DNA of 64,000 bases from Karstenula rhodostoma CBS 690.94 (lineage: Eukaryota > Ascomycota > Dothideomycetes > Pleosporales > Didymosphaeriaceae): the NCBI GenBank assembly GCA_010093485.1, contig MU001505.1, positions 647,375-711,374 of the forward strand, given 5' to 3'. This document shows positions 31,440-43,110 of this stretch, piece after piece. The position numbers and the translations under genes are program-made. A model generated the notes under the pieces. That model did not search any database. It was not told the origin of the DNA and saw nothing but the letters and a program-made list of their open reading frames with translations. Each line of letters begins with the position of its first letter. The stretch's first letter is position 1.

Positions 31440-34178
31440 TTATCGATCCATGTTCCCCTCCCTGCTCCACCAACTCGCATCAAATGTTTGCTCTCCGCTC
31501 TGTTGTACCTCCGATACATGTCCCGTCAGGTGTCCCGCGCCGTTGAAATGCGCCACCTCTGCGTTCGCATACCCGTCGCTCTCCCCACTAACCTGCGGAT
31601 ATCCTGCTTCGCCGCTCCCGCTATACGGATTCGCCTGGTCGTGGTTCCACGTTTCGCTCATCTTGAACCCGTCGCGCGAGAAGCGGCCCCACTCGTTCGA
31701 GTTGCCAAGCATGTTGTCCAGGTCCATGGGGCCGACAGGGTAGTTGTTGCGCGGGAGGATGGGGACGCCCAGCGCGGTGGGGAGCGGGTTCCAGAAGAGG
31801 GTTTCAGCGGCGCCGGAGGAGGGATGCGAGACGGGGATTTCGGCTTGAGGGGTGGAGTTTGCGGCGGAGTAAGAAGGGAGGATGTGTGGGAGGGAGCCTC
31901 GGTGTCGGGTTTGGCTGCGGAGCATGTTGCCCCCCTGGGTGGAGGCTGGGTGGGAGGGCAGCTGGAGGTTCTTGTGGTCGGGGCGGGCGAACATGCTCAG
32001 GCTCTCCTTCCTTATGGGATGGGCCGATGCAGATACGGGGCTTTCGACTTCGCCGATGTTCACTCGTTTGGCCGTGTTGGTGTTTACTTGTGGAATGACT
32101 ATTGACGACTCTGATGCGCCATCAACACTGCCAGCCTTTGGAATGAGCTTGCTGTTTCTCAACTCTTCTGGGAATCCTATATCCCAGGCTTTGGAGGTTT
32201 CGTAGATGATTCTCCAAGCACGGGCTCCAAACCAATGACAAACGCTCAGGTCCTCCAACGCTTGGAGGCCTTCGACCAGATAGCGGCACGAGCTTGACGC
32301 GAATTGGGCGTCTTTCGAGAACGTAAGATGTACGATAGAATTAGACAGAAGGATATGCGTCAGTACCAGTTGGCAAGTACGCATGGAATAGTGTGAGCGG
32401 TACTGGCGGAGGAGTTCCGACACCGCGTTCACGGCCTCTATACATGCGTCGCGGGGCTTCAAGCGAAAGTTGATGAGATCGATCTTGAGCATAGGACGGA
32501 ACAATTGGCCGATGGCCGTATGGTACAACATACTATTCATGTTAGAAGATGTTCCAATCTCGGCCGACTGAGGTAGACGTACTGAAGTACAATGATATGA
32601 GGTTGCGGCTGCCCTCCACCATCGAGTCTGAGCGGCGGCCGCAGATTTTTTAACCAATCCAGATATTTGTTGTAACAAGCTACCAACTTGACATCTGTCA
32701 AACGAGCACTAGGAGCGTAGAACATGTAGTTGTTGTCATTGATCAGCTCGGAAAGTGTACTGAACTCCTGGAGAAACATGCGGCTGGTAACAGTGCCAGG
32801 TGCCACCTGCGACGACCCCGGACAAGGCACTTGATAGAGACCGCCGGGCGGCTCGTCCAATATGGGTTTGTCGAGGGTGATGGCGACCCTTGGCAGTTGG
32901 GTTATGCGACCAATGCAGATGGACCAGACAGTGTCCACAGTGAAGCAGCCCCAAAAGGTGACCTTGCGCACTTCATTCTCTGATGGTGTAAGTCCCATGG
33001 CGGGCGATGCCGAGTTCTTCAGGTGCAGCCCCATTTCGATGGCCATGCGCATGGCTCTTCCCATGTAGGCGAAGCCAGACGAGTCGCGTCCAGCCGAGGG
33101 CTCGCGCATGGCCATGACGCAGAGGGCCTGCACCGTGGTGAGCGAGGAGGCCTCGTTCTCATAGAGCAGGCGGCGGGCCTCGTCGAAGAAATGGTCGCCC
33201 GCGGTGCGGAAGTTGTCCGGGTCTGTCCGTCCTGCCGGGTCGTCTGTGAAATGGCAGCCATAGGCCAGCATGGCATTCACCAGCAGGGCGCTGCAGTACT
33301 TCTGGCGGCCGCTCCGGAAGTCCTTGTAGAAGCATTCGCGCGAGAAAACGACGTAGAAGGAGTGCGACCAGCGGAAGTACAGGTCCAGCAGGCGCTCGAC
33401 GAGGGCGAGGTCGCTGGTGACGGCGGTCCACGTGGGCGAGTGGCGGTTGGGCTCGACGGTCGAGACGAAGGCGCGCGCGTTGTCCTCGTCCTCGGGCACG
33501 AGCGACATGATGCTGGTGTGGCCAAAGTACCGGCTCTCGCCCGACCGCGTCATGGCGGGCTTCCCCAGCAGCATGGACAGCTCGCTCTCCAGCGACTGCG
33601 GCTCGCCGACGGGCGTGCTCGAGGGCAGCACGGCCGTCTTGCGCCAGGCGTCGGCCAGGGCGGCGACATCGAGGCGGGCGTCGTTGCGGATGTGGCGGAT
33701 CAGCTCGTGCACGTCGGCGTCGGGCAGCGTGCGGATCGTGTTCAGCAGGAACTGGGCGTTGTCGTTGTCGTTGGCGTTGGCGGTCGTCGACGATGTTGAT
33801 GTCGCCGCGGTCGAGGCATCGCGCTTCGTGCCGGCCTTGGTGCGGCGGCTCTCGCTGTCGGCGTCGTAGTGGCACGGTGTCTTGTACACGGCGGTGCAGG
33901 TCGCGCACACGGGGGTGCCTCCATCGCACTGTCGCGGCGCGTCAGCTTGCCCTGGGCGCGAGAGCTTTCTCTCGTCGTCACGTCGTCCGAGAAGGCGGCA
34001 GCTGACGCAGGATGCAGCGCGCGTCCGCGGAACCAACAGCGCACCGTGGATTGCCTACCTTAGACTTCCGCTTTCTGCAGGGCACGCAGGCCGATTGCAC
34101 GCACCGCCGTTTGCTGGCCCTGGGCTCTCCCGCGGACCCGTTGCCATCCTCTTCCTTGATTGCTGTGCCGCGGGCCAT
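31440..34178 (-). CDS. Zn2Cys6 transcription factor, NirA/NIT4-like (852 aa)
   Basis: Three exons: 34178-34059, 33928-32583 and 32532-31440. The 130-nt first intron falls inside the zinc cluster, joining KRKSK to CDGGTPVC. The binuclear cluster has Cys at 31, 34, 41, 48, 51 and 59 with basic residues between, the GAL4-type DNA-binding fold. The fungal-specific transcription factor domain spans about 190-560 (FYVVFSRECFYKDF, HFTDDP, MGRAMRMAIEMGLH, TFWGCFTVDTVWSI, then LHMLYHTAIGQLFRP across the second intron). Length, cluster spacing and the middle region resemble the nitrate regulator NirA/NIT4, but nitrate control is inferred; no nitrate genes lie in the window. The C-terminal Ser/Asn/Gly-rich 250 residues may be the activation domain. 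Upstream in-frame ATGs at 34223 and 34268 are alternative starts. Confidence 0.88.
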
Positions 34179-35025
34179 GGTGTTGCGCGCAGGCAGAGGG
34201 CTCTCGAGCGTTCCCAGGCGCATCACCTCATGCCTACATAGAGACGAGAGAAATGCCGCTGTGGCCACTGGACAGCGACAAGCGTATGTGTGACGTCCAG
34301 CTGGCTAAGGGCAAAATGTGAACGGCCACCCCTCTAGGCCAGACCAGAAGGCATTGAAGGCCCAGCCATCCATCGTTTGGCCCCAGGGCAACTGATGCGA
34401 TTCGTCCGAATTCCCCAGGAGCGGGCCTAACGAGAGCGTTGCCGAGGATCGGTGCTTATGTATCCAGTAATTCGTATCGAAAAATGCCATCGCCTTGCTG
34501 ATTAATACATGCGAATTGCCCCAATTGCCATCCCATGGCAACAGCCCAGCCTGCTGTGCCACCCTCTCCCTATCCTGTTCATGCCCATGCAACACCCTTG
34601 TCTCCAGCTCCTACATTGCCAACTTCACATCGCCTCCTGTGCCGTATGCTCGCCGCACACACCTGGAATCTCGTTGCACCCACGTGCGCATCGTCACAAA
34701 TTCGCTCTCAAAGCTCGTGGTAAGGTCCCACACTAGTTACGCGAGTTGCGACAAAGCTGCTCCCAGCTAGGTTTGGCCAATCGGCATCAAAAACGGCAAC
34801 CGATGAAAGACAAAGATGTGGGGTGCGCGGGTGGGTGAATCGATCAATCAAGGCACGAGCCGGAGATAAACTTGCATACATAATATCCGAGCCTCCGTCG
34901 TGGGGATCAACGGTGACTGCTGTTCATGGATGCTTCCATGGACTTTAACCCGTGATTTGTCCTATCTGACTTCTTTCCAAGCTGAACATCATCTTATACA
35001 TTTATCCATCGCTACTCCATCATGA
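34179..35025. other. Intergenic region upstream of the Zn2Cys6 gene
   Basis: 847 bp containing the promoter of the regulator and the 3' UTR of chorismate synthase. No gene seen. Confidence 0.4.
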
Positions 35026-36375
35026 CTAAACTCCATTTTGCGTTTCCGCCACGGGCACCACGCCCTTCAACGGCGGCAGCAGACTTCTCGCCGCTGCCCT
35101 TGATTGCTGCGCCAACACTGCATCCATAATCACCAATGCCGCCATAGACTCCACGATGGGCACTGCACGGGGCACCACACACGGATCGTGCCGGCCCTTC
35201 GCCTCCAACACTCCCTCCGCAGTGTCGTAGGTTGCGGTTTGCTGCGCCTGACCAATGGTTGCTGGGGGCTTGAACGCGACCGTGAAGTAGATGGGCGCAC
35301 CGTTGGAAATCCCTCCCTGGACGCCACCAGAGTTGTTCGTCTTCGTCGTCAGGCGCGGGCGCTGTACAGATGGATGACCGGTTCCTGCTGGGATGGCAGG
35401 AGCCTTGATGAAGGGGTCGTTATGGATTGAACCAGGTACCTGGCACCCTCCGAACCCGCTGCCAATCTCAAAGCCTTTCGTCGCAGGTATGCTTAGCATG
35501 GCGTGTGCCAGCGTCGCCTCCAGCTTGTCGAAGCACGGCTCGCCTAGTCCGCTGGGGCAATTTCTGATCACACACGTCACGGTGCCGCCGATGCTGTCCT
35601 CCTTCTGCTTATAGTCTGCAACCAGCTTCTCCATGCGCTTGTTGACTTCATCGTCGGGACACCGTACAGGCAGGAACTGGTCGACCTGGTCGCGCGTTAT
35701 CACGTCGATGACCTTGAGATACTCGGGGTTTGTGGCGCATGTAGGATGTTCGGGTGTGGGTGGGAAGAGGAACTCGTTGCCTATCGAATTCGTGAAGGCG
35801 ACGATCTCGACGCCGTAGGCCTCGCGGAGGTACTTTTCTGCTATTGCGCCCGCAGCAACTCGTCCTGCACTCCATCAGCACCTTGCACCACGTCAACTTG
35901 CGGTGCGCGGCGGGGTACATACCAATCGTTTCCCTCGCACTGCTTCTCCCGCCACCACTACTCGCCTTGACTCCATACTTCTCCATGTACGTCCAATCCG
36001 CATGGCTCGGTCTTGGGTAAACATCCATCGTCTGGTTCCCGTAGTCCTGCTTCCTCTGGTTCTCATTCATGACGCGCATGCCAATCGGCGTGCCCAGCGT
36101 AATGCCAAACTCGGTTCCAGACTGAATCTCCACCTTGTCCTTCTCATTGCGCGGCGTCGTGATGGCGCTCTGTCCCGGCCGTCGTCGCGTCATCTGTGGC
36201 TGGATATCTGCCTCGGTGAGGGCCATGCCAGGCGGGCAGCCGTCGACTATGCATCCCACCGACAGGCAGTGGGACTCGCCGTAGCTGTGCGCGATGTCAG
36301 TCAATCGTGCTTTGTGAAAGGCTGGAGTACAATGACGCACGTCGTAACTTTGAAATGGTTGCCAAAGGTCGACAT
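35026..36375 (-). CDS. ARO2: Chorismate synthase (411 aa)
   Basis: Three exons: 36375-36341, 36284-35923 and 35864-35026, introns of 56 and 58 nt. It catalyses the anti-1,4-elimination of phosphate from EPSP to chorismate, the last common step of aromatic amino acid synthesis, and needs reduced FMN. The three family signatures are present: [18 protein letters not shown] at the start, '[27 protein letters not shown]' in the middle (FMN/substrate site, split by the second intron), and '[25 protein letters not shown]' near the C-terminus. Fungal enzymes are bifunctional with an intrinsic flavin reductase activity. Length is normal; no transit peptide, so cytosolic. It lies 482 bp downstream of the RhoGAP gene on the same strand, which is not meaningful in fungi. 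Confidence 0.97.
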
Positions 36376-36857
36376 GGCTGTGGATTGACGTTCCGTGCGG
36401 GTCGAAGAGTCACGTACTAGTCGATTATTTTATTTATGAGGGCAGGGCTGTCGCAGCGTCACTGGCTACGTGGGCTGACTGGGGCGTACGCTTCGGCGCC
36501 GACCTCGGGGAGCAGGGATTGCCGCAGGGTCCTTTGGCGGGGTCGTTGCCGTCACCAAGCAAGAAGTCAAACCTTCGAACTCGGTTGATGAACTGCAGTA
36601 ACGTGAATACCTTTGGGCACATGTAGTAGCTCGCTGTATACTACTTCTAGCAATTATGGCGTGTGGTTCTGAGACCAGCGTCCGCACTTTCGCGAGGGCT
36701 CGTGACAAGAAGCTTCGTCTTTTGCATGCGGTACTGTGTTCCGAATATCTCTGGAGATGACGTGGGACATGTTTGATCATTGTATCATACAAAAGAGATA
36801 TTAAAGATGTTATAGTACCTATTTTTGGGTATCCGTAATCGAAAGAAGGAAATAGGA
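36376..36857. other. Intergenic region upstream of chorismate synthase
   Basis: 482 bp, no gene seen. Contains the chorismate synthase promoter and the 3' end of the RhoGAP gene. Confidence 0.4.
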
Positions 36858-39347
36858 TTAGTGCTTTCGCCCGGCCTCCACCAGCACGCTCGCTGTCCCA
36901 GCCCTCTCCTCATACAACCGCCGCAGATCGTCCACCGACTGCTTCTTCAAATTCAGCTTGCGAGGAACCCTAGGCGGTGCGAGGCTTTGCTCTTGCTTGG
37001 GGGCCCCAAAAGATGGCATTCGTTGCAACAACGACGGCGATGGAGTCCTTGGCTTTGGAGCAGGTACTGGGAGCGATGTCGATTTGGACGGAGGACGGTT
37101 AGGGGTGGTATTTGGCGGAAAGACCGGACGTGCCAGTGTGTTGATTTGCGGTTTGCGGTTCACTGGAGGACTAGGTCGGCGAAAGTCATTGAAGGGAGTA
37201 GGAAGTACTGCTGAAGGCGACCCAGTGGATGTGGCACTTGTTGGCGATGATCCTTGTGATGCAGTGTATGCGCCAGAGACTGCTTTGCGTTTTATTGGCG
37301 GTGCTGGTCCCGCTCCTGCTTTTGCAATAGAGAGGTGAGCCAGCCCTGGCAGAGGCATAGCAGACCCCTTGAGCTCGGACGGTCTTAGAGCTCTGTTCTG
37401 TGCCTCCATCTCTTCTGATGTTTTTCGTGCATGCACTTGCGCAATGGTATTGTCAGCGTTATCAATCTGCTCTGCTGTCAGGGTTTTCCTCTTGGGAAGC
37501 TTGAGTTGAGGAGCATAAGAATCGCCAGAACTCGTACCGGATTTCTTCTCGTCGGGGAAGTGTACATTGGGATTGGGTTCGTCCCGGCGCGGTGCGAACC
37601 CATCGGTAGTCGCAGCGTATGACACGGGAGAGGCGTCTATGGGGCTGTCGGTAACAAGTGTAGAATACCGAGGAGGAACTTCAAGCGGAGGGGCGGGTTT
37701 ACGTTTTGTAGCGTTGTCGTTAGGAGCCCGTCCTGATGCTATGCCGACACGCGGTGGCAAGGCAGGTGGCATCCCTGCTGGCTTCTCGTTGTCTTGAAGG
37801 ACGATTCCCGTGGACTGGTTCTCATCCCATACCCTCCCTTCTTCTGCCCCCTTCGTCTGCTCAAGAGGGTCTTCCCAATCACTCTGAGACCGCGGCAGCT
37901 CCAAAGCTTCTCTGAAAGCAGCTTCGTTCTCACCGCAAGCTTCCCGCAACCCGTGCGACCACAATTCGATTGCCTCTGTGAATATTCTCCGTATAACGGA
38001 GGACATCTTGGCATCTTCAAGTTGATCCGGGCCATGTAACAGAGCGGGAGCGATGCAGACCGCTAAGTTCTCCGCCGTCATCTTGTTCTGCTCCTCTCGA
38101 GCTGCAACTGCATTCAGAGTGGGCAGTAGATGTTTGGTCAGGATCTCACGCGAAATGGCAGGGAGAAACGACCATTCCGAGGTGGGACAGAAGAGCTCCG
38201 TGAGTCGCTCGAGGTCAGGGATATCGTCAGGGTTACCGTACAGCCTTTTCAGCTCACGGTAACACGACTGTGGAAAGATAGGCTGACGAAGGTCTGCATA
38301 CCAGGCCTTGATGAGTGCGGCAGCCATGAATACCGAATATGCATCCCTGGCATCTATTTCGGCGATTATGTCATCCTGATGTTCAGCATGCGGGTATGGA
38401 GGGAGCTGCAGGACGGCGCCGTTGTCCTTCCAGACGATGTATTTCTGGCCCCTGTCGTACGCCTCTTTGAGCACATCTCGGAGCTTGGAGTGTGGTGGTA
38501 CGCGAAATAGTCCTTCAGCTACGATGTTCTGCTCCGACAGAACGAAAGCTGTTGTTTCTCGGAGCACTCGCGGTAATCGTGGTGTGCCCTGGCTGCTGAT
38601 GGGCAGAGGCTGGCGGGCACCGAAAGCCCGGCGGCCGCTTGCGTACGGGGCGTAGATGGTATCGGATACTCTTCGGTCGTAAAGATAGGCAGAGGGGAGG
38701 ATCAACAAGTCTTCGATGGGGATGTACAACGCAAGGTTGGTCAGGTCAGATGCTGCATGCCGTTAGTCGCAGGCATTTCAGGAGGCATAGAGACACGCAC
38801 CATGTATGATCTTCCTTCTGAACTTTGGGCTGACGATGGTGGAGAAGACTTCGGTGAGGATCCTAACCCACGCCTTCTCGTGCACGATGTATAGCTTCTG
38901 TAGCCGCTTGCGCATGGCCCTCGACAAGACATGGTATGCCTGCAGGAACCAGCCCCAGCCAGGCCTGTTCTTCTTCGAGGTGGGGGATCCGTCTGAATCG
39001 CCAGCAAAAAACACGACCTCATATTCGAAGCCCCTCACCAGCTCGTCCTCTTCGGGGAGTCGCGCCAACACGTACGGTAGGAGGGAATCGAAATTCTCTT
39101 CTTTTGTGTCGGGGAGAGCAGCGGCGTTGAGAATGTACACAGGCCTGTTCTCCTGCGAAGGGATGGGCGACCGAAAGAGTATCGAGGCGGCATGTCTGGC
39201 GAGCTCGGGAGAGTAGTCCGGCGATTCTTGTCGGGGAGGGACGGCCGAGAGCGACTGCGACGAGCTGCGCAAACGGCCGGCGATGTGGGTGCGTAGACCG
39301 TTCATGCCTGGATATCGTGCTGGATTCAAAAGGTCAAGGTGTTGCAA
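36858..39347 (-). CDS. Sec14-like/RhoGAP domain protein (813 aa)
   Basis: Two exons, 39347-38801 and 38752-36858, with a 48-nt intron. Residues about 55-200 form a divergent CRAL-TRIO/Sec14-like domain (PVYILNAAALP, 'WGWFLQAYHVLSRAMRKRLQKLYIVHEKAW', 'PKFRRKIIHASDLTNLALYIPIEDL'). Residues about 235-420 are a RhoGAP domain: 'LPRVLRETTAFVLSEQNIVAEGLFRVPP' with candidate arginine finger Arg266, and 'MTAENLAVCIAPALL'. This order is that of p50RhoGAP and yeast Ecm25. It is predicted to stimulate GTP hydrolysis by a Rho/Cdc42 GTPase at membranes, affecting polarity or wall growth. The C-terminal 380 residues are Pro/Ser-rich with PxxP and 'PPALPPR' stretches that could bind SH3 domains. A second ATG 14 codons downstream (39305, MNGLRTHIAGR) is an equally good start. 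Confidence 0.88.
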
Positions 39348-40185
39348 CGCTCGCGAGCGTTTTCAAGACACGTGCGTTTCTGGAAGCTGGAGGGCAGCTG
39401 AAGTGGCGGTGCGGAGAGCAGCTTAAAGGAGCAGGCGCGACAAGGGTGCGAAGTAGCACAAGATACGTCATATCCTCGTGCGCGCACGTTCCTTTGAACT
39501 TGTGAAGCATGTAAAATTAACTCAACATTCGCCTTCACGGGTTGCATGGGTTTATTGGTTTTCCGTCTGGCGTCCTGGTGCAAAGTGCTTTGCGTGGATT
39601 CGTTTTGGACCTAGGCTACCGGGCTCGCCTGACACCCGTCTCCAACATTGATTCGCCAGCAGTTGGGCAGCAGCCACAATAGACATGGAGTGCAGCGTGA
39701 ACTCAAGCTCCTGTACAAACGACAATACCACGGGCGTCCAGGTTTCCCGTTGCCCACTGTGGCACGTAGTCGTATGCACTGCAGATATTATAAAGCATTG
39801 CAATCACTTCCAGAAGACAACAAACGTAGAATACGCACTTGCAAAGGGAAAAAATGTATGTGATTCGCAGCGTATGCCATCATATCCATCAACAGGCGCA
39901 TCTACGCCAGTCGGCCACGTCTGTATGCTTGCCAACCGAGGAATCCAAATTGATATCATGAAACCCATACAAAGGTGCTATCCAAACCCAGGATATGTAC
40001 AGGAAAAATGCCCCAAAACGCCAAACGATCAGAAGTTGAACGAATCCGAAGATAGCGACAGGCGCAAGAACAGAAGCATGAAATTGAAAAAAACAAGACC
40101 ATGAGCCATAGAAGGTGAATATGTAGCGGGTAGCAGAGGCCTCCAACCCAATTGCCTACCCTACAGCAACACAGCGTACTCTGCG
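39348..40185. other. Intergenic region upstream of the RhoGAP gene
   Basis: 838 bp with no supported gene. Includes the TCP11 gene 3' UTR and the RhoGAP promoter. Confidence 0.4.
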
Positions 40186-43110
40186 TTACTCAGATGCACT
40201 ACCAGCAGAGGCATCCGACTCAGCGCTGGACGTGAGGTCGCCGCCCTCAGCACCAAGTCTCTCCAGCTCTTCCGCAATCTCCTCATACCATTTGCTGTGT
40301 GCTTTCCGGTCGACTTCACTGACCTTGCCAAGCTGGTCACAGATATCGCCAACGTGCGACACAAACTCTGGAAGCCCCGTCGTAGCGAGGCCTTCGGTAG
40401 CTGTGCTTGCGGCTTTGACGCGTTCGCTGGAGCTACTAGCTGACACGCGATTGAAGATGTGTGTCTTCAAACGCTGGAACAGAACTTTCGTGACAGGATC
40501 AGACACCCGGCCCGCGTCGGCCTGCGTAAGGAGACGTGTGATAGTCGAGGCGAGCTGGGCGCGAGTAGAAGGTGGCATAGCGTGTGATGACTCAAGTAGT
40601 GATGAGATCTTGGATGGTGTAGCGGGATCCTTCAGATAACCGTCTTTGAGCGTTTCCCACATGCGATTCGCTTCGTTTTTCCATTGGGAGCGAACGTCAC
40701 GTTTGAGAAGGTTCTTCGCTGTCAGCAAGATGCCACCGATCGTTGTGATGCGGAGAGCCTCTTCGCGGATACGGGCAATGCGGGCTCGATCAAGCTCCAG
40801 CGTCTCGGGCAGCTCGGCATCTCTCAGTGGAGATGTAGCTATAGCGAGATCGATCAAGCCACGTGCATAGATCTTTTGAGGCGTAGGCCGGTTCATGGGC
40901 AGCGATTCGCTCCACGGATCCCTTCTGTCAGCTTCCGTGTGCATGTTGACAGCGGCGCTTCTCCACCAACGTCGAGTCCTCTTCAGCGTGATTCTGCCTT
41001 GCTCTAGATCTTCAGCGAACTCTCGCTGTTCGTACGATGGAGCTTCTTTGATCAGAACTGGAGCTGATTGCATAAGGAGGAAGTTGGAGTAGTCCAACGA
41101 AAGGAGGTCAATGATATGAAGGAGCTCGAAAAGTTTCTCGATCATCTCAGGCAAAGTTCCTTCCTCTTGTAACCGGTCTGCTAAAGCCTTGACCTCAGCG
41201 TCACGGAAAGGTGCGCAGAGTTTGGGGAGGATATTCGCCATGAAGGCAAAGAACTTTGCGTAGGAGAACATTCCTTGGCTGGATTGTTGGCTAATTAGGT
41301 CGGCATCCAAGGTTTCAGAGATCAAGGTATGCATGGTGTTGCCCGGCTTGAGGAGACGTAAAAGTTTCGCGCGTATGTTTTCCGCCATGGCCGCTGTCCA
41401 TACCGCTCCTTCTCCATGCTCGATGCCCTGGCGCATGGCATCGCAGAGTTCGCGGTTTAGGGCGTCGCGGAGATCAGCAGTTGGTGATGCGTCGATGCGA
41501 TATTCCTTGTCGATGGACAACTCATGGACGAGGATCCTGTTGGTGGGAATCGAGGTGAAGAGTTTGGAAAGAGACTGGGCCTGGTGACCCTCGGAGGCCT
41601 GCGTAGCGTCCGACTCTGCCAGCTGTGATGCCGCTTGCGCGTGCACCGCTGCCTGTTCCTCAGATATGGGAGACGCTGGCGTGGGTGAAGCAACACGTGG
41701 ACGTGCAACTTCGCCGCTGGGACCTTTCTTAGGTCGTGCCCGCCGGGACTCGCGGATAGCTTTCCTGATCAGTTGTAGGGCACGATCAGGGCCTGCAAGA
41801 CGCTTTATTTTGCTGAGCAAGATTGCTTGGTTGTCACGTATGCCGCTCTTGTATTCTTCGGCTACAACTTCTACCGTCTCGTCCTTCACGCTTTGCCAGA
41901 TCGCATCGAGGCTGACAAAAGACGCCACCATGGTCTCGATGAGCGCAGACGAGTCGCGTGCCTTCCACTGGTTGAAGGCAGTCATGAATGCGCCATGCGC
42001 AAGAGCGACCGTCTCAAGACGTGTGGGTGAAGGAGTATAGTAGTTGAATGTTGCCAGTTTGCTGAGCGCAGCTTCGAAGGCCATGATGAGGTCTTTAGCC
42101 TTTTGAATAAGGTCCTGTTCCTGGTCGCCGTCGCGACTGAGGACTTGGGCAGGGTGTCCGAGGATCAAAAAGGCGGACAGGAAGGTTCGTACAGACGACC
42201 CGCGTGAAACCGCATCTTCTCCAAAAAGTAGCCCGAATAAGTTCATCATCTGTTCCGTGGCTGCCAGGACCTTGTGCTCGTTCAGCAAGGCTGTCACCTC
42301 CTCAAAACCAAGGTCGTGGACCTTATCGATGGACAGGCCAAACGCCAGCCATGCATCAACAATGTTCTTCCTGGCTCTGGCTCTCCAGGCGGACTGGATA
42401 CGCCTCGCGGCCTCCTCAGTACTGACCGCACGTGGTATGACAGGCTTCTTCGTGTCGGCCGGGGGCGAGCTGGCGGTTCTCGGCCTGCGAGTGTTGCGTT
42501 TGTACTCCAGCCTTCTCTTCTCGGCATCAGCAAGCCTGTCTTCCATTTCCTGGCGGGTTCTCCGTTCTTCAGCGGCTTTGCGCTCCTTCATGTCTTCTGC
42601 GACTTTCTTTGCGCGGCGAACTTCTTCGGCGCATGCTGCAGCCACCTGTGCCAAATGGCGTTCGCGAGCTTGTTGGGCTGCCAACGCTTTCTCTTCAATG
42701 TTTGAGTTGCGAGGCGCGGCCTTTGCCAATGCAGCCCTCAGTCGGACCTGCTCTGCGTGGGCCGCTCGGTCTGCCAGTCTGGCCTTGCGGTTTTCAAGGA
42801 TGGAGGCACGTCGCAGATGCTGGGCTATGTGGTGGCTCTGGCAAGTGTTGCGGAAGGAGCGAGTGGATGTGTGCGACTGCGTGGAGGATATGGAGTTGCG
42901 ACGGGATGAAGTCGCGGACGACTTCCGGCGGGTGGTTGACGAGCGATAGAAGCGGGCGGCAATGCGCGGGGGTGGGGAGAAGGGAAGGTTGCTCTCGGCG
43001 CCGTCTGAAAGAACCATCTCGGCCTCCTCTGGTATGTCGTCGTTGGGAGGCATCTGCATGTCGCTCAGGTCGAGCTCGGGGTCGGAGAAGGATTCGTCCA
43101 TTGCGGGCAT
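40186..43110 (-). CDS. T-complex protein 11 (TCP11/Sok1) family protein (974 aa)
   Basis: Single exon of 974 residues. An acidic start (ELDLSDMQMPPNDDIPEEAEM) is followed by a Ser/Arg-rich stretch and a long charged coiled coil (about 95-215, Ala/Glu/Arg/Lys-rich). An IQ-like motif comes next ('EEAARRIQSAWRARARKNI', about 231-249). The TCP11 domain covers most of the remainder, including 'DADLISQQSSQGMFSYAKFFAFMANILPKLCAPFRDAEVKALAD' and 'IIDLLSLDYSNFLLMQSAPVLI'. In budding yeast, Sok1 is a multicopy suppressor of protein kinase A loss; biochemical function is unknown. The C-terminus is acidic with Ser repeats. The IQ motif suggests calmodulin binding, which is inference. No introns, unlike most neighbours. 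Confidence 0.88.
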   Translation of the reverse strand: MPAMDESFSDPELDLSDMQMPPNDDIPEEAEMVLSDGAESNLPFSPPPRIAARFYRSSTTRRKSSATSSRRNSISSTQSHTSTRSFRNTCQSHHIAQHLRRASILENRKARLADRAAHAEQVRLRAALAKAAPRNSNIEEKALAAQQARERHLAQVAAACAEEVRRAKKVAEDMKERKAAEERRTRQEMEDRLADAEKRRLEYKRNTRRPRTASSPPADTKKPVIPRAVSTEEAARRIQSAWRARARKNIVDAWLAFGLSIDKVHDLGFEEVTALLNEHKVLAATEQMMNLFGLLFGEDAVSRGSSVRTFLSAFLILGHPAQVLSRDGDQEQDLIQKAKDLIMAFEAALSKLATFNYYTPSPTRLETVALAHGAFMTAFNQWKARDSSALIETMVASFVSLDAIWQSVKDETVEVVAEEYKSGIRDNQAILLSKIKRLAGPDRALQLIRKAIRESRRARPKKGPSGEVARPRVASPTPASPISEEQAAVHAQAASQLAESDATQASEGHQAQSLSKLFTSIPTNRILVHELSIDKEYRIDASPTADLRDALNRELCDAMRQGIEHGEGAVWTAAMAENIRAKLLRLLKPGNTMHTLISETLDADLISQQSSQGMFSYAKFFAFMANILPKLCAPFRDAEVKALADRLQEEGTLPEMIEKLFELLHIIDLLSLDYSNFLLMQSAPVLIKEAPSYEQREFAEDLEQGRITLKRTRRWWRSAAVNMHTEADRRDPWSESLPMNRPTPQKIYARGLIDLAIATSPLRDAELPETLELDRARIARIREEALRITTIGGILLTAKNLLKRDVRSQWKNEANRMWETLKDGYLKDPATPSKISSLLESSHAMPPSTRAQLASTITRLLTQADAGRVSDPVTKVLFQRLKTHIFNRVSASSSSERVKAASTATEGLATTGLPEFVSHVGDICDQLGKVSEVDRKAHSKWYEEIAEELERLGAEGGDLTSSAESDASAGSASE

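Noticed and set aside
33023..33799. Long plus-strand frame of 258 codons
   Set aside because: Antisense to the Zn2Cys6 regulator, whose zinc cluster and domain are clear.
42257..42949. Plus-strand frames opposite the TCP11 gene
   Set aside because: Shadows of the Ala/Arg-rich coiled-coil coding region.
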